A stretch of 28,009 nucleotides of DNA from Subdoligranulum sp. (GTDB lineage Bacteria > Bacillota > Clostridia > Oscillospirales > Ruminococcaceae). The notes under the pieces are model-generated. The model made no database searches. It was not told the origin of the DNA and was given only the letters and a program-made list of their open reading frames with translations. Location: NCBI GenBank assembly GCA_004555405.1, contig SFIE01000024.1:1-28009 (forward strand), given 5' to 3'. A program made the translations under genes and the position numbers. Below are positions 1 to 5,899 of the stretch, in pieces; the stretch's first letter is position 1; every line of letters begins with the position of its first letter.

Positions 1-2
1 AA

Positions 3-290
3 GGCTATCTGGTAGACCGGGAAACGGTACACCATGAAGCCGAAACCCACACGGCCAGCAAAACGCTGCCGGGCGGCGTGGTGCTGACTTGGCAGCAGCT
101 GGACAAGCCCGCCTACGATGAGATTGTAAGCCAGACCTATATCAAGCACGCCAATCACCCCACCCGCGAGGACGAGATCGAGGCGGCGCTCACCGAGCTG
201 GCGGGCATGATCGCTGATAATGCTGCCCGGCTGGACGAGCGGGAAGCCGCGCTGGTGGATGTGGCTGCGGTGGCAGCCGGAAAGGAGTAA
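3..290 (+). CDS. Hypothetical phage protein, 5'-truncated
   Basis: An open frame enters from the window edge and runs to a TAA at 288-290, giving 95 codons without a convincing start. The GTG at 78 is a possible start but has no good ribosome binding site and the frame is open and protein-like before it. The visible part contains a TWQQLDKPAYDEIV stretch, then a charged Glu/Ala-rich C-terminus likely to form a helix (DEIEAALTELAGMIADNAARLDEREAAL). I do not recognise a family. It lies three bases before a CD1375-like protein and just upstream of the endolysin and holin, so it is probably a small tail-end or host-interaction gene of a Siphovirus-type prophage. No function can be assigned from sequence alone. 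Confidence 0.6.
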   Translation, partial: GYLVDRETVHHEAETHTASKTLPGGVVLTWQQLDKPAYDEIVSQTYIKHANHPTREDEIEAALTELAGMIADNAARLDEREAALVDVAAVAAGKE

Positions 291-293
291 GCA

Positions 294-404
294 ATGGCAA
301 AAATTTATGTGCGGCGCATCAAGGCAGGGCTGATGACGCTGGAGGATGTGCCGGAGATCTGGCGGGCGAAAACGGCAGCATTGCTGCAGGAGGAGAGCGT
401 ATGA
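294..404 (+). CDS. CD1375-like small phage protein (36 aa)
   Basis: This is a 36-residue protein beginning MAKIYVRRIKAGLMTLEDVP and ending QEESV. The pattern (MAKxY, basic segment, then GLxTLEDVPExWR) matches the very short CD1375/XkdX-like proteins that clostridial phages encode between tail-fibre genes and the lysis cassette. The ribosome binding site AAAGGAG sits inside the end of the upstream gene, and its stop overlaps the endolysin start (ATGA at 401-404), so the two are probably translationally coupled. The family's molecular role is not known to me. The position between a tail-end gene and the lysis genes supports the call more than the short sequence does. Confidence 0.65.
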   Translation: MAKIYVRRIKAGLMTLEDVPEIWRAKTAALLQEESV

Positions 405-1114
405 TTTACGGCATCGATGTGAGCAAGCACCAAGGCGTGATCGATTGGAGCAAGGTGAAAACAGACTTTGCCATTCTCCGCGCCGGTTTTGGCAGATATG
501 CATATCAGAAAGACCCGCAGTTTGAGCGCAACTACGCGGGCGCAAAAGCGGCGGGGGTTCCGGTTGGCGCGTATTGGTATTCGTATGCCAAGAGTGAGGA
601 GGAAGCGCGAGAGGAAGCAAAAGCCTGCCTGCAGGTGCTGCAGGGTAAACAGTTTGAATTCCCCATCTATTTCGACATTGAGGACAGTACACAGGGAAAT
701 CTTGGCAAAGCCGTGCTGACCGCTATGTGCGAAGCATTCTGCGACACGCTGGAAAAGGCCGGGTATTTTGCTGGCGTGTATGCCAGCACCTACTGGTTTA
801 CCAACAAGCTCGATCATGCACGCCTTGCAAGTAAATATACCATCTGGCTGGCCGATTACCGCGCGGGCTATAACAAAACCCTCAAGCGGGATATGCACCA
901 GTACACAAGCAACGGCCATGTGGCGGGTATTTCCGGGCGCGTGGATAGGAATACCTGCACCCGGGACTTCCCCGGCATCATCAAAAAGGCCGGTCTGAAC
1001 GGTTTTGACAAGGCGGACAAGCCCCTTGCAGGCGAAAACGGCGCACAGGCTGCCAGCTATACCCGCGAGATCGGCCCGGCTGCGCGTGAAGATTGGACCA
1101 GGCTTGCCCCATGA
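401..1114 (+). CDS. Phage endolysin, GH25 (Lyc/Cpl-1-type) muramidase
   Basis: This is a 237-residue glycoside hydrolase family 25 lysozyme, which cleaves the MurNAc-GlcNAc bond of peptidoglycan. It opens directly with the GIDVSKHQG strand carrying the first active-site Asp (D6), followed by DFAILRAGFG and the PIYFDIED block (D92/E94), the catalytic acidic pair of the family. There is no signal peptide, so release should depend on the holin that follows. The GH25 domain fills about residues 1-200. The tail reads IGPAAREDWTRLAP and then stops. A second frame, entered by a -1 shift at the CCCC run (1107-1110), continues for 21 codons with a regular helix-like sequence, so the natural C-terminus may be longer (see 1111-1176). 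The start overlaps the previous stop and has an AGGAGGAG site at 389-396. Confidence 0.92.
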   Translation: MIYGIDVSKHQGVIDWSKVKTDFAILRAGFGRYAYQKDPQFERNYAGAKAAGVPVGAYWYSYAKSEEEAREEAKACLQVLQGKQFEFPIYFDIEDSTQGNLGKAVLTAMCEAFCDTLEKAGYFAGVYASTYWFTNKLDHARLASKYTIWLADYRAGYNKTLKRDMHQYTSNGHVAGISGRVDRNTCTRDFPGIIKKAGLNGFDKADKPLAGENGAQAASYTREIGPAAREDWTRLAP

Positions 1115-1176
1115 CCGGCGGTGACGATGCGGCTATCCAGGCGCTGGCGACGGAGCTGGGGCTAAAATGTACATGA
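1111..1176 (+). other. Possible frameshifted C-terminal extension of the endolysin
   Basis: A 21-codon frame starts at an ATG overlapping the endolysin TGA (ATGA, 1111-1114) and reads MTGGDDAAIQALATELGLKCT. In many phage muramidases a C-terminal repeat of the form IGP..GD...IQAL..ELGL follows the catalytic domain, and here IGPAAREDW lies in one frame and DDAAIQALATELGL in the other. A -1 slip of the CCA codon onto CCC (run of four C at 1107-1110), or a one-base indel in this strain, would join them into a protein of about 258 residues. It could instead be an independent coupled micro-ORF. I favour an indel or sequencing error over programmed frameshifting because there is no canonical X_XXY_YYZ heptamer. 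Confidence 0.45.
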
Positions 1177-1191
1177 AAACGGGAGGAAAAA

Positions 1192-1596
1192 ATGAGCAAA
1201 TTTGAAACGGTATTCAACCTGTGCGGCAGTGCTGCTGCAGCATTCTTTTGCGCGGCGTTCGGCGGCTGGGATGTGTGGCTGCGCGCGCTGCTGACCGTGA
1301 TCGTGATCGATTATCTTACCGGCGTGGTGGGCGCTGTGGTGCAGGGAGATCTGGACAGCCGCGTGGGCTATAAGGGCATCTGCAAAAAGATGATGATGCT
1401 TTGTGTGGTGGCAATGGCGGTGCAGGCCGACAATGTGATCGGCACCGGTGCGGTGCTGCGCGGCATGGCCGTGGGCTTTTATCTGGCCAATGACTCGCTG
1501 AGCATTCTGGAGAATGCGGCAAGGATCGGCGTGCCGGTGCCGCAGGGGCTTGTGAATAAGCTGGAACAGATGAAGGATACAGGAAAGAAGGCGTAA
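1192..1596 (+). CDS. Phage holin, family 4 (TcdE/toxin-secretion holin type)
   Basis: This 134-residue membrane protein has a hydrophobic segment at about 10-40 (FNLCGSAAAAFFCAAFGGW...ALLTVIVIDYLTGVVGAV), a basic loop containing SRVGYKGICKKMMML, and further hydrophobic helices at about 65-105. The D-x-x-x-G motif in VIDYLTGVVGA and the GYKGICKK loop are characteristic of the phage_holin_4 (TcdE-like) family. Holins form membrane lesions that let the endolysin reach the cell wall. The gene follows the endolysin by 77 bases and has a GGGAGG site at 1181-1186. Order endolysin-holin is the reverse of many phages but common in clostridial ones. Confidence 0.88.
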   Translation: MSKFETVFNLCGSAAAAFFCAAFGGWDVWLRALLTVIVIDYLTGVVGAVVQGDLDSRVGYKGICKKMMMLCVVAMAVQADNVIGTGAVLRGMAVGFYLANDSLSILENAARIGVPVPQGLVNKLEQMKDTGKKA

Positions 1597-1599
1597 AGC

Positions 1600-2415
1600 A
1601 TGGCACAAAAATGGAACACCGTAAAAGATAAAAACGGAAATACTTTTGTGAAAACCGGCAGCAATTACTGGCCTGTGCTGGGAAAGGGTAACGGGCTTTC
1701 TTATGCCGGTGAAAGCACGGCTGCAGCACCGAAACCGGCCAAAGCGACCGCTGCTGGCGGTACACAGGCTGCCGCCCCGGCACAGCCGACCGCAGCGGCA
1801 GCCCCGGCGGCTTCGGGCGCTTATGAGCGGCTGATGCAGGTGTATGGCGCGGCACTGGATGCCCAGCGCGCACAGCGGCGAGCAGCCTATGAGGCAGCCG
1901 TGCGTGAACAGCAGCAGCTGTATGAACAGAACGCGGCCAAGGTGAACAGCGCTGCCGACAAGGCGCTGCGGGAGGCATACATCAATAAAATGCAGACCCA
2001 GCGCACCCTTGGCCAGCAGATGGCTGCACAGGGGCTAAACGGCGGTTACAGCGAAACCACAGCAGCGGGCGTGCAGAACAACTACGGCAATGCCAGAAAC
2101 GCACTGGAAACCGAGCGAAGCGGCCAGCTGAACGATTTGAACATTACGCTGCAGAATAACATTGCTGCCGCCAGAAAAATTCTGGATACCGGCAATGCGG
2201 GCGACTATCGGCAGTATCTGACCGATGTTGCCAAGCTGATCGCGGCCAACCCCACCCAAAGCCTGAGCATGGAACAGGGCGGTGCGGGCAGCACGGGCAG
2301 CGGCAAGGGGCTGTATGAGCTGTATCAGGAAATGCTGAACAGCGGTATGAGCACAGCCGAGGCCATGCAGGTGCTGAACCGATCCGGGGCAGATATTCGG
2401 CAGCTGTTTGCCTGA
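1600..2415 (+). CDS. Ala/Gln-rich coiled-coil phage protein, function unknown
   Basis: This 271-residue protein starts three bases after the holin stop, with AAGGCG as a weak site in the end of the holin gene. Residues 1-35 look globular (WNTVKDKNGNTFVKTGSNYWPVLGKG). Residues 40-75 are an Ala/Pro/Thr-rich linker. Residues 76-190 are a long helical region rich in Gln, Arg and Ala, with the segment TLGQQMAAQGLNGGYSETTAAG. Gly-rich segments of that kind flanked by helices (QxAxxGLxGGxSET) recur in uncharacterised proteins of clostridial phages, as I recall. The C-terminus (GLYELYQEMLNSGMSTAEAMQVL) resembles a short helical repeat. There is no signal peptide or membrane segment. Location after the lysis genes is typical of accessory or moron genes. 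Confidence 0.7.
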   Translation: MAQKWNTVKDKNGNTFVKTGSNYWPVLGKGNGLSYAGESTAAAPKPAKATAAGGTQAAAPAQPTAAAAPAASGAYERLMQVYGAALDAQRAQRRAAYEAAVREQQQLYEQNAAKVNSAADKALREAYINKMQTQRTLGQQMAAQGLNGGYSETTAAGVQNNYGNARNALETERSGQLNDLNITLQNNIAAARKILDTGNAGDYRQYLTDVAKLIAANPTQSLSMEQGGAGSTGSGKGLYELYQEMLNSGMSTAEAMQVLNRSGADIRQLFA

Positions 2416-2432
2416 AAAATAGAATCAAAAAT

Positions 2433-2480
2433 AGCGCCGCTTTGTAAAACACGATGCTTTGTGTTTTGCAGGGCGGCGCT
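2433..2480 (+). terminator. Hairpin at end of phage block
   Basis: A long stem-loop begins 17 bases after the coiled-coil gene: AGCGCCGC (2433-2440) pairs with GCGGCGCT (2473-2480), and the inner GTAAAACAC (2444-2452) pairs with GTGTTTTGC (2461-2469), separated by a 3x3 internal loop. There is no strong T-run after it (GCTTGTAT), so termination may be weak or Rho-assisted. Confidence 0.6.
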
Positions 2481-2547
2481 GCTTGTATACGGATGCAGAA
2501 GATTCATTGTTATTTAACTTATTGGGGCAAAGCAAATGGTATACTTA

Positions 2548-2553
2548 TATAAT
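2548..2553 (+). promoter_or_regulatory. Candidate -10 box for the PAP2 gene
   Basis: A TATAAT hexamer lies 42 bases before the PAP2 start codon. The best -35 candidate, TTGGGG at 2522-2527, is 20 bases upstream, which is longer than the ideal spacing, so this is only a plausible sigma-A promoter. Confidence 0.4.
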
Positions 2554-2595
2554 ATCGAGTAAAAGCTGACAGCAAAAAAAGGAGAACAGTGATCG

Positions 2596-3147
2596 ATGAA
2601 TTTTGACTGGACGGTTTTGCAGGCGATCCGCGAGTTTATGACCTGCCCGTTTTTGGATTTTCTGATGCCCAAAATCACCATGCTGGGCAACAGCGGCGCC
2701 ATTTGGCTGTTGACGGCAGGCGGCTTGCTGTGTACAAAAAAATACCGAAAACAGGGGGCATTCCTGCTGATGGGACTGTTGGTGGGGGCAATCGTGGGAA
2801 ATGTGTTCTTGAAAAATATGGTTGCCCGCCCGCGCCCGTGCTGGCTTGACCCAAGCGTGCAGCTGCTGATCGCGGTGCCGAAGGATTACTCGTTTCCGTC
2901 CGGCCACACATTGGCATCGGTGATCAGCGCAACCATTTTGACCGCCATGAAGGTGAAATTCGGGGCGGCTGCCGTTTGGCTGGCGGCATTGATCGGATTT
3001 TCGCGGCTGTATCTGTATGTGCATTTTCCGAGCGATGTTTTAACGGCGGCGGTTTTGGGCCTTGGCATTGGGCTGCTGGTGGTTCGCTGGGGCGGCAGGG
3101 CGGAAAAGCTGCTGCGCGGGCATTGGCCGAAAACAAAATCGTTGTGA
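2596..3147 (+). CDS. PAP2-family membrane phosphatase (undecaprenyl-diphosphatase-like)
   Basis: This 183-residue integral membrane protein has about five hydrophobic segments. It carries all three phosphatase signatures of the PAP2 superfamily: KNMVARPRP (motif KX6RP, about 75-83), PSGHT (about 101-105) and SRLYLYVHFPSD (about 136-147), whose His residues form the phosphohistidine catalytic pair. Family members dephosphorylate lipid phosphates such as undecaprenyl pyrophosphate or phosphatidylglycerol phosphate at the membrane; the substrate here cannot be told from sequence. It has an AAGGAG site at 2579-2584 and its own candidate promoter. It stands between the phage block and tRNA-Tyr, so it may be a host gene or prophage cargo. 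Confidence 0.9.
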   Translation: MNFDWTVLQAIREFMTCPFLDFLMPKITMLGNSGAIWLLTAGGLLCTKKYRKQGAFLLMGLLVGAIVGNVFLKNMVARPRPCWLDPSVQLLIAVPKDYSFPSGHTLASVISATILTAMKVKFGAAAVWLAALIGFSRLYLYVHFPSDVLTAAVLGLGIGLLVVRWGGRAEKLLRGHWPKTKSL

Positions 3148-3173
3148 GAAAACCGAAAAGGCGCATAAAACTA

Positions 3174-3204
3174 CCCCCAAGGCATTTTTTGAATGCCTTG
3201 GGGG
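3174..3204. terminator. Bidirectional hairpin after the PAP2 gene
   Basis: CCCCCAAGGCATT (3174-3186) pairs perfectly with AATGCCTTGGGGG (3192-3204) around the loop TTTTG. It lies 27 bases after the PAP2 stop. Flanking T-runs are weak on the plus strand. Confidence 0.65.
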
Positions 3205-3227
3205 GGAATATGGTGGTTCTGGGAAAT

Positions 3228-3267
3228 CAAAAAGAGCTGCTGAACTTTCGTTCAGCAGCTCTTTTTG
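3228..3267 (-). terminator. Intrinsic terminator of tRNA-Tyr
   Basis: CAAAAAGAGCTGCTGAAC (3228-3245) pairs with its full complement (3250-3267) around a four-base loop that reads GAAA on the minus strand. Read from the minus strand it starts two bases after the tRNA CCA end and its descending arm ends in a U-run, the standard layout for a tRNA terminator. It can also work on the plus strand for the PAP2 transcript. Confidence 0.85.
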
Positions 3268-3268
3268 T

Positions 3269-3353
3269 TGGTGGGCGCGGGTGGATTCGAACCACCGAAG
3301 CGTTACGCAGCAGATTTACAGTCTGTCCCCATTGGCCACTCGGGAACACGCCC
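3269..3353 (-). tRNA. tRNA-Tyr (anticodon GTA)
   Basis: On the minus strand the acceptor arm GGGCGTG pairs with CGCGCCC (one G-U pair), followed by discriminator A and an encoded CCA (plus positions 3269-3271). The D-arm region reads TTCCCGAGTGGCC, the anticodon loop CTGTAAA carries GTA (plus 3317-3319), and there is a long class II variable arm before a T-arm GGTGG-TTCGAAT-CCACC. The long variable arm together with the GTA anticodon identifies bacterial tRNA-Tyr. Length is 85 bases including CCA. Its 3' end faces the phage block, which makes it a candidate integration site. Confidence 0.95.
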
Positions 3354-3406
3354 ATATTTTGTTATTGTGGCTGTGTGAGAAGCTTCGTTCCTCACAGCGC
3401 TTGTTT

Positions 3407-3435
3407 ATTATAGCAGGGCGAAATGAAAAATGCAA
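3407..3435 (-). promoter_or_regulatory. Sigma-A promoter of tRNA-Tyr
   Basis: Read on the minus strand, TTGCAT (plus 3430-3435) is followed after 17 bases by a perfect TATAAT (plus 3407-3412). The predicted start is about 45-50 bases upstream of the mature tRNA. The leader holds a small dyad (TGTGAG/CTCACA, plus 3374-3396). Confidence 0.75.
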
Positions 3436-3613
3436 GCCTTTTTTTGAATTTTTTAAAAGTTTTTTTCAAAGAAAAGAAAAAACGATCGGGGTGTGAAGAA
3501 AAGATCGATAAAAAGAGAAAAAACAAAGAGGGGCTGAGCCGCGCATGGTGCTGTGCGGTTATTTGTGCAGAAATATGGGGGCAAGGCGATAGTTTTTTGC
3601 ATATTTCGGGTAG
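3436..3613. other. AT-rich gap without a recognisable gene
   Basis: Between the tRNA-Tyr promoter and the terminator of the PTS gene there is A-rich, low-complexity sequence with long A and GAAAA runs. It has short open frames but none with a ribosome binding site and protein-like composition. A minor dyad CGATC/GATCG (3483-3507) is the only structure seen. Confidence 0.5.
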
Positions 3614-3650
3614 AAAAAAGAGCCGTTCCCTTGGGGAGGAAAACGGCCCT
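3614..3650 (-). terminator. Intrinsic terminator of the PTS gene
   Basis: Read from the minus strand, AGGGCCGTT (plus 3642-3650) pairs with AACGGCTCT (plus 3619-3627, one mismatch) and is followed by a run of six or more T (plus 3614-3619). It lies about 80 bases after the PTS stop codon. Confidence 0.75.
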
Positions 3651-3732
3651 TTGAGCCAGAGTGCTGCCGATACTGTGCGGTGCAGCCGGAAAACAAGCGG
3701 TGAGAAACTTTTTATATACTATATAAAGCCCC

Positions 3733-5601
3733 TTACAGGCCAAACAGCGGATCGCCCGCTGCCACGGGCCAATGCTCGGGCGGAACAACGGGGGTGCCGC
3801 TGTATTCGGGAAGCACTACAGAGATCAATGTGCAGCAATCGTTTTTGCGAATGCGCTCCAGATCAAAGGATAAAAGCAGATCGCCCTTTTTGATATGCTC
3901 GCCGATCTTCACCTTGGGGAAGAAGCAGCATTCCTTGAGATACACCGTATTGATGCCCACATGAATGAGCACCTGCGTGCCGTCCGGTGCCTGCAGGCCG
4001 ATGGCGTGCCCATCCTGCGCAACGCTGCGCACCTGACAGTCAAACGGGGCGTAAAGCTTATCGTCCACAGGGTCAATGGCGCAGCCCGGGCCCAGCATCT
4101 GCTGGCTGAACACGGAATCCGGCACCTTGGAAAGCGGCACGATCTGCCCCTGCGCGGGGGCGTATACCATGCGCTTGCCGCGGAAGAAGCGGCCGCCGGT
4201 GCGGCTTTTCTGAATGTGCAGAACTACTGTGACGGCAAAGGTGACAATGGCCGAAACAAGGCAGCCAAGGCAGGCGTTTGTGAAGTTGCGCATGGCGGGG
4301 TCTAAATGGCCGGGCAGCATCAAAAGTCCGGGCGAACCGAACACATAGCGGCGCACACCCTTTAAGCCCAAAAACAAGCCGCCTGCGCCGCCGCCGATCA
4401 GGGCGGCGCGCATGGGGTATTTTAAGCGAAGATTACAGCCGAACATAGCGGGTTCGGTGATGCCGAACAGCGCTGTAATGCCCGAGCGCAGGCTGCGCTT
4501 GCGCCAGGCACCGCCCGCACACAGGGCCACAGCCAAAGCGGCAGCGCCCTGCGCCACATTGGCGGCCATCATGCCGGGGCCCACCAAAGAGTCCCACCCG
4601 AAGTGGCTTAGGCTGGCAATGCCCAGTGCCACAAAAATGTAGTGCTTGCCGCTCATCACCAAAAGCGGGTTGCAGATGCCTAAAATCAGCCCAAACAGCC
4701 AACCGGCGTGGGTGCTGAGCCAAAGCAGGAGCTCTTCCAGAAATGCGGAAACAAAGCCTGCTGCCGGGGCCAGCACAAACAAGGCGGGAATGGCACCGAA
4801 CAAAAAGGTGAGCAGCGGCACCAAGAAAAATTTAAGGGTTTGCGGGCTGTATTTTTCGGCCTGACGGCCCACCACGCTGATGAACCAAACCACCACGATG
4901 ACAGGCAGAATGTTTTGCGGAGAGCCCACGCTGCTGATCATTTTTGAGGCGGTTGAGCCGTGCGGCAGGCCCAGCATATAGGCATCGGCCAGCCCGGGGG
5001 TGACAAGCGCGCAGGCGGCCATAAACGAAACGCCCATTTCGGCGTGAAAGCGCCGGGCCGCAGTGTAGGCAAATAAGATGGGCAAAAAGCGGAAGGGCAG
5101 GTTGCAAAGCCCAAACAGCACCTGATAATAGGGCCGCCATGCGGCGGTGAGCCCCAGCGCATTGAGCAGCATCAGCAAAGCGCGCAGGCTGCCCGCTGCC
5201 GTGAGCGCAGGCACCACCGGCACAATAATGGCGGCCAGGGTGCTGATGAACGCACGCTGCGCAGAGCGCCAGAGAGGCACCTTGCGTTTTTCCTGTGTGT
5301 CAGAGGGGGAAAAATCGGGGGCATCGGTTTCGGCATCGCAGGCGGCCACGGCATCAAAGCCGGGCAGCGCAAGCAGCGCGGAAAAAACATTCACGACATC
5401 GGGGCCGATGACGATTTGATACTGGCCATCGGCGCGCACTACATCCAAAACGCCTGGTACGGCACGAATGGCATTGTCGTTGGCAAGCTCGGCAGTGCGC
5501 AGCACAAGGCGAAGCCGTGTGGCGCAGTGCTGCGCCGAGATAATGTTTTTTACTCCGCCCACAGCGCCGAGAATGGTGATCGCGGCCTGTTTGTGATCCA
5601 T
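3733..5601 (-). CDS. PTS system glucose-superfamily EIIBCA (beta-glucoside/sucrose type)
   Basis: This 622-residue three-domain sugar permease phosphorylates its substrate during uptake. EIIB is N-terminal (1-85), with the phosphorylated Cys26 in AQHCATRLRL. EIIC follows (about 110-460) with roughly ten membrane segments and the signature GITEPAMFGCNLRLKYP. EIIA is C-terminal, with the two conserved His residues H532 (GHAIGL) and H547 (LIHVGINTV). B-C-A order and the GITEPA motif fit beta-glucoside, sucrose or trehalose permeases; the exact sugar is unknown. I chose the ATG at 5601 because AGGAG stands five bases upstream and the protein then begins like other EIIB domains; an upstream ATG at 5676 has no such support. 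No antiterminator, repressor or phospho-glycosidase is adjacent, so it is an orphan. Confidence 0.93.
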   Translation of the reverse strand: MDHKQAAITILGAVGGVKNIISAQHCATRLRLVLRTAELANDNAIRAVPGVLDVVRADGQYQIVIGPDVVNVFSALLALPGFDAVAACDAETDAPDFSPSDTQEKRKVPLWRSAQRAFISTLAAIIVPVVPALTAAGSLRALLMLLNALGLTAAWRPYYQVLFGLCNLPFRFLPILFAYTAARRFHAEMGVSFMAACALVTPGLADAYMLGLPHGSTASKMISSVGSPQNILPVIVVVWFISVVGRQAEKYSPQTLKFFLVPLLTFLFGAIPALFVLAPAAGFVSAFLEELLLWLSTHAGWLFGLILGICNPLLVMSGKHYIFVALGIASLSHFGWDSLVGPGMMAANVAQGAAALAVALCAGGAWRKRSLRSGITALFGITEPAMFGCNLRLKYPMRAALIGGGAGGLFLGLKGVRRYVFGSPGLLMLPGHLDPAMRNFTNACLGCLVSAIVTFAVTVVLHIQKSRTGGRFFRGKRMVYAPAQGQIVPLSKVPDSVFSQQMLGPGCAIDPVDDKLYAPFDCQVRSVAQDGHAIGLQAPDGTQVLIHVGINTVYLKECCFFPKVKIGEHIKKGDLLLSFDLERIRKNDCCTLISVVLPEYSGTPVVPPEHWPVAAGDPLFGL

Positions 5602-5637
5602 AATAACTCCTGTTCCTTGTTCTGATCCGGCCAATAC

Positions 5638-5653
5638 CGCATTACAAAATGCG
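5638..5653 (-). promoter_or_regulatory. Dyad in the leader of the PTS mRNA
   Basis: CGCATT-ACAA-AATGCG is a perfect six-base inverted repeat, flanked by outer CCGG blocks (5627-5630 and 5654-5657) that could extend the stem. It lies 36 bases before the PTS start. It does not match the LicT/SacY antiterminator target I know, so the role is open. Confidence 0.35.
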
Positions 5654-5697
5654 CCGGAAGTGCTTTTGTAAAACACAGATACTTTCTTATAACTACC

Positions 5698-5703
5698 ATT
5701 ATA
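5698..5703 (-). promoter_or_regulatory. Candidate -10 box for the PTS gene
   Basis: Read on the minus strand this is TATAAT, 97 bases upstream of the start codon. No good -35 box is present at the usual distance (TTGCTG at 5723-5728 is 19 bases away), which would suit an activator-dependent promoter. Confidence 0.4.
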
Positions 5704-5833
5704 AACGAAATGCCAAAAAAATCAGCAAATTCCAAGAAAAAAGCAGCGTTTACTATGCCAAAAAGTGCAGGATAAAAGCGAAAGATTTTGTAAAAAAGTT
5801 ACAGAAAACAGGGCTGTGTGCAGTACAGAGCAA

Positions 5834-5862
5834 TAGACAAGGCCCCCAAAAAGGAGTATACT
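5834..5862 (+). promoter_or_regulatory. Sigma-A promoter of the beta-CASP RNase gene
   Basis: TAGACA (5834-5839), 17 bases, TATACT (5857-5862). The start codon follows 37 bases later with an AAAGGAGG site at 5884-5891. Confidence 0.7.
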
Positions 5863-5899
5863 GAAAACAACAAGAAACCCCTTAAAGGAGGCTGTTTGA

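Noticed and set aside
1100..1114. Programmed -1 frameshift site in the endolysin
   Set aside because: There is no X_XXY_YYZ slippery heptamer, and no strong downstream pseudoknot was seen; an indel or re-initiation is simpler.
2976..3496. Open frames running through the tRNA-Tyr region on the plus strand
   Set aside because: They cross two terminator hairpins and the complement of a tRNA; the peptides include the familiar GRGWIRTTEALRS/ARVDSNHRS translation of tRNA genes, a known false-gene artefact.
5602..5700. LicT/SacY-type antiterminator target before the PTS gene
   Set aside because: The leader dyad has no match to the RAT consensus and is not followed by an overlapping T-run terminator.
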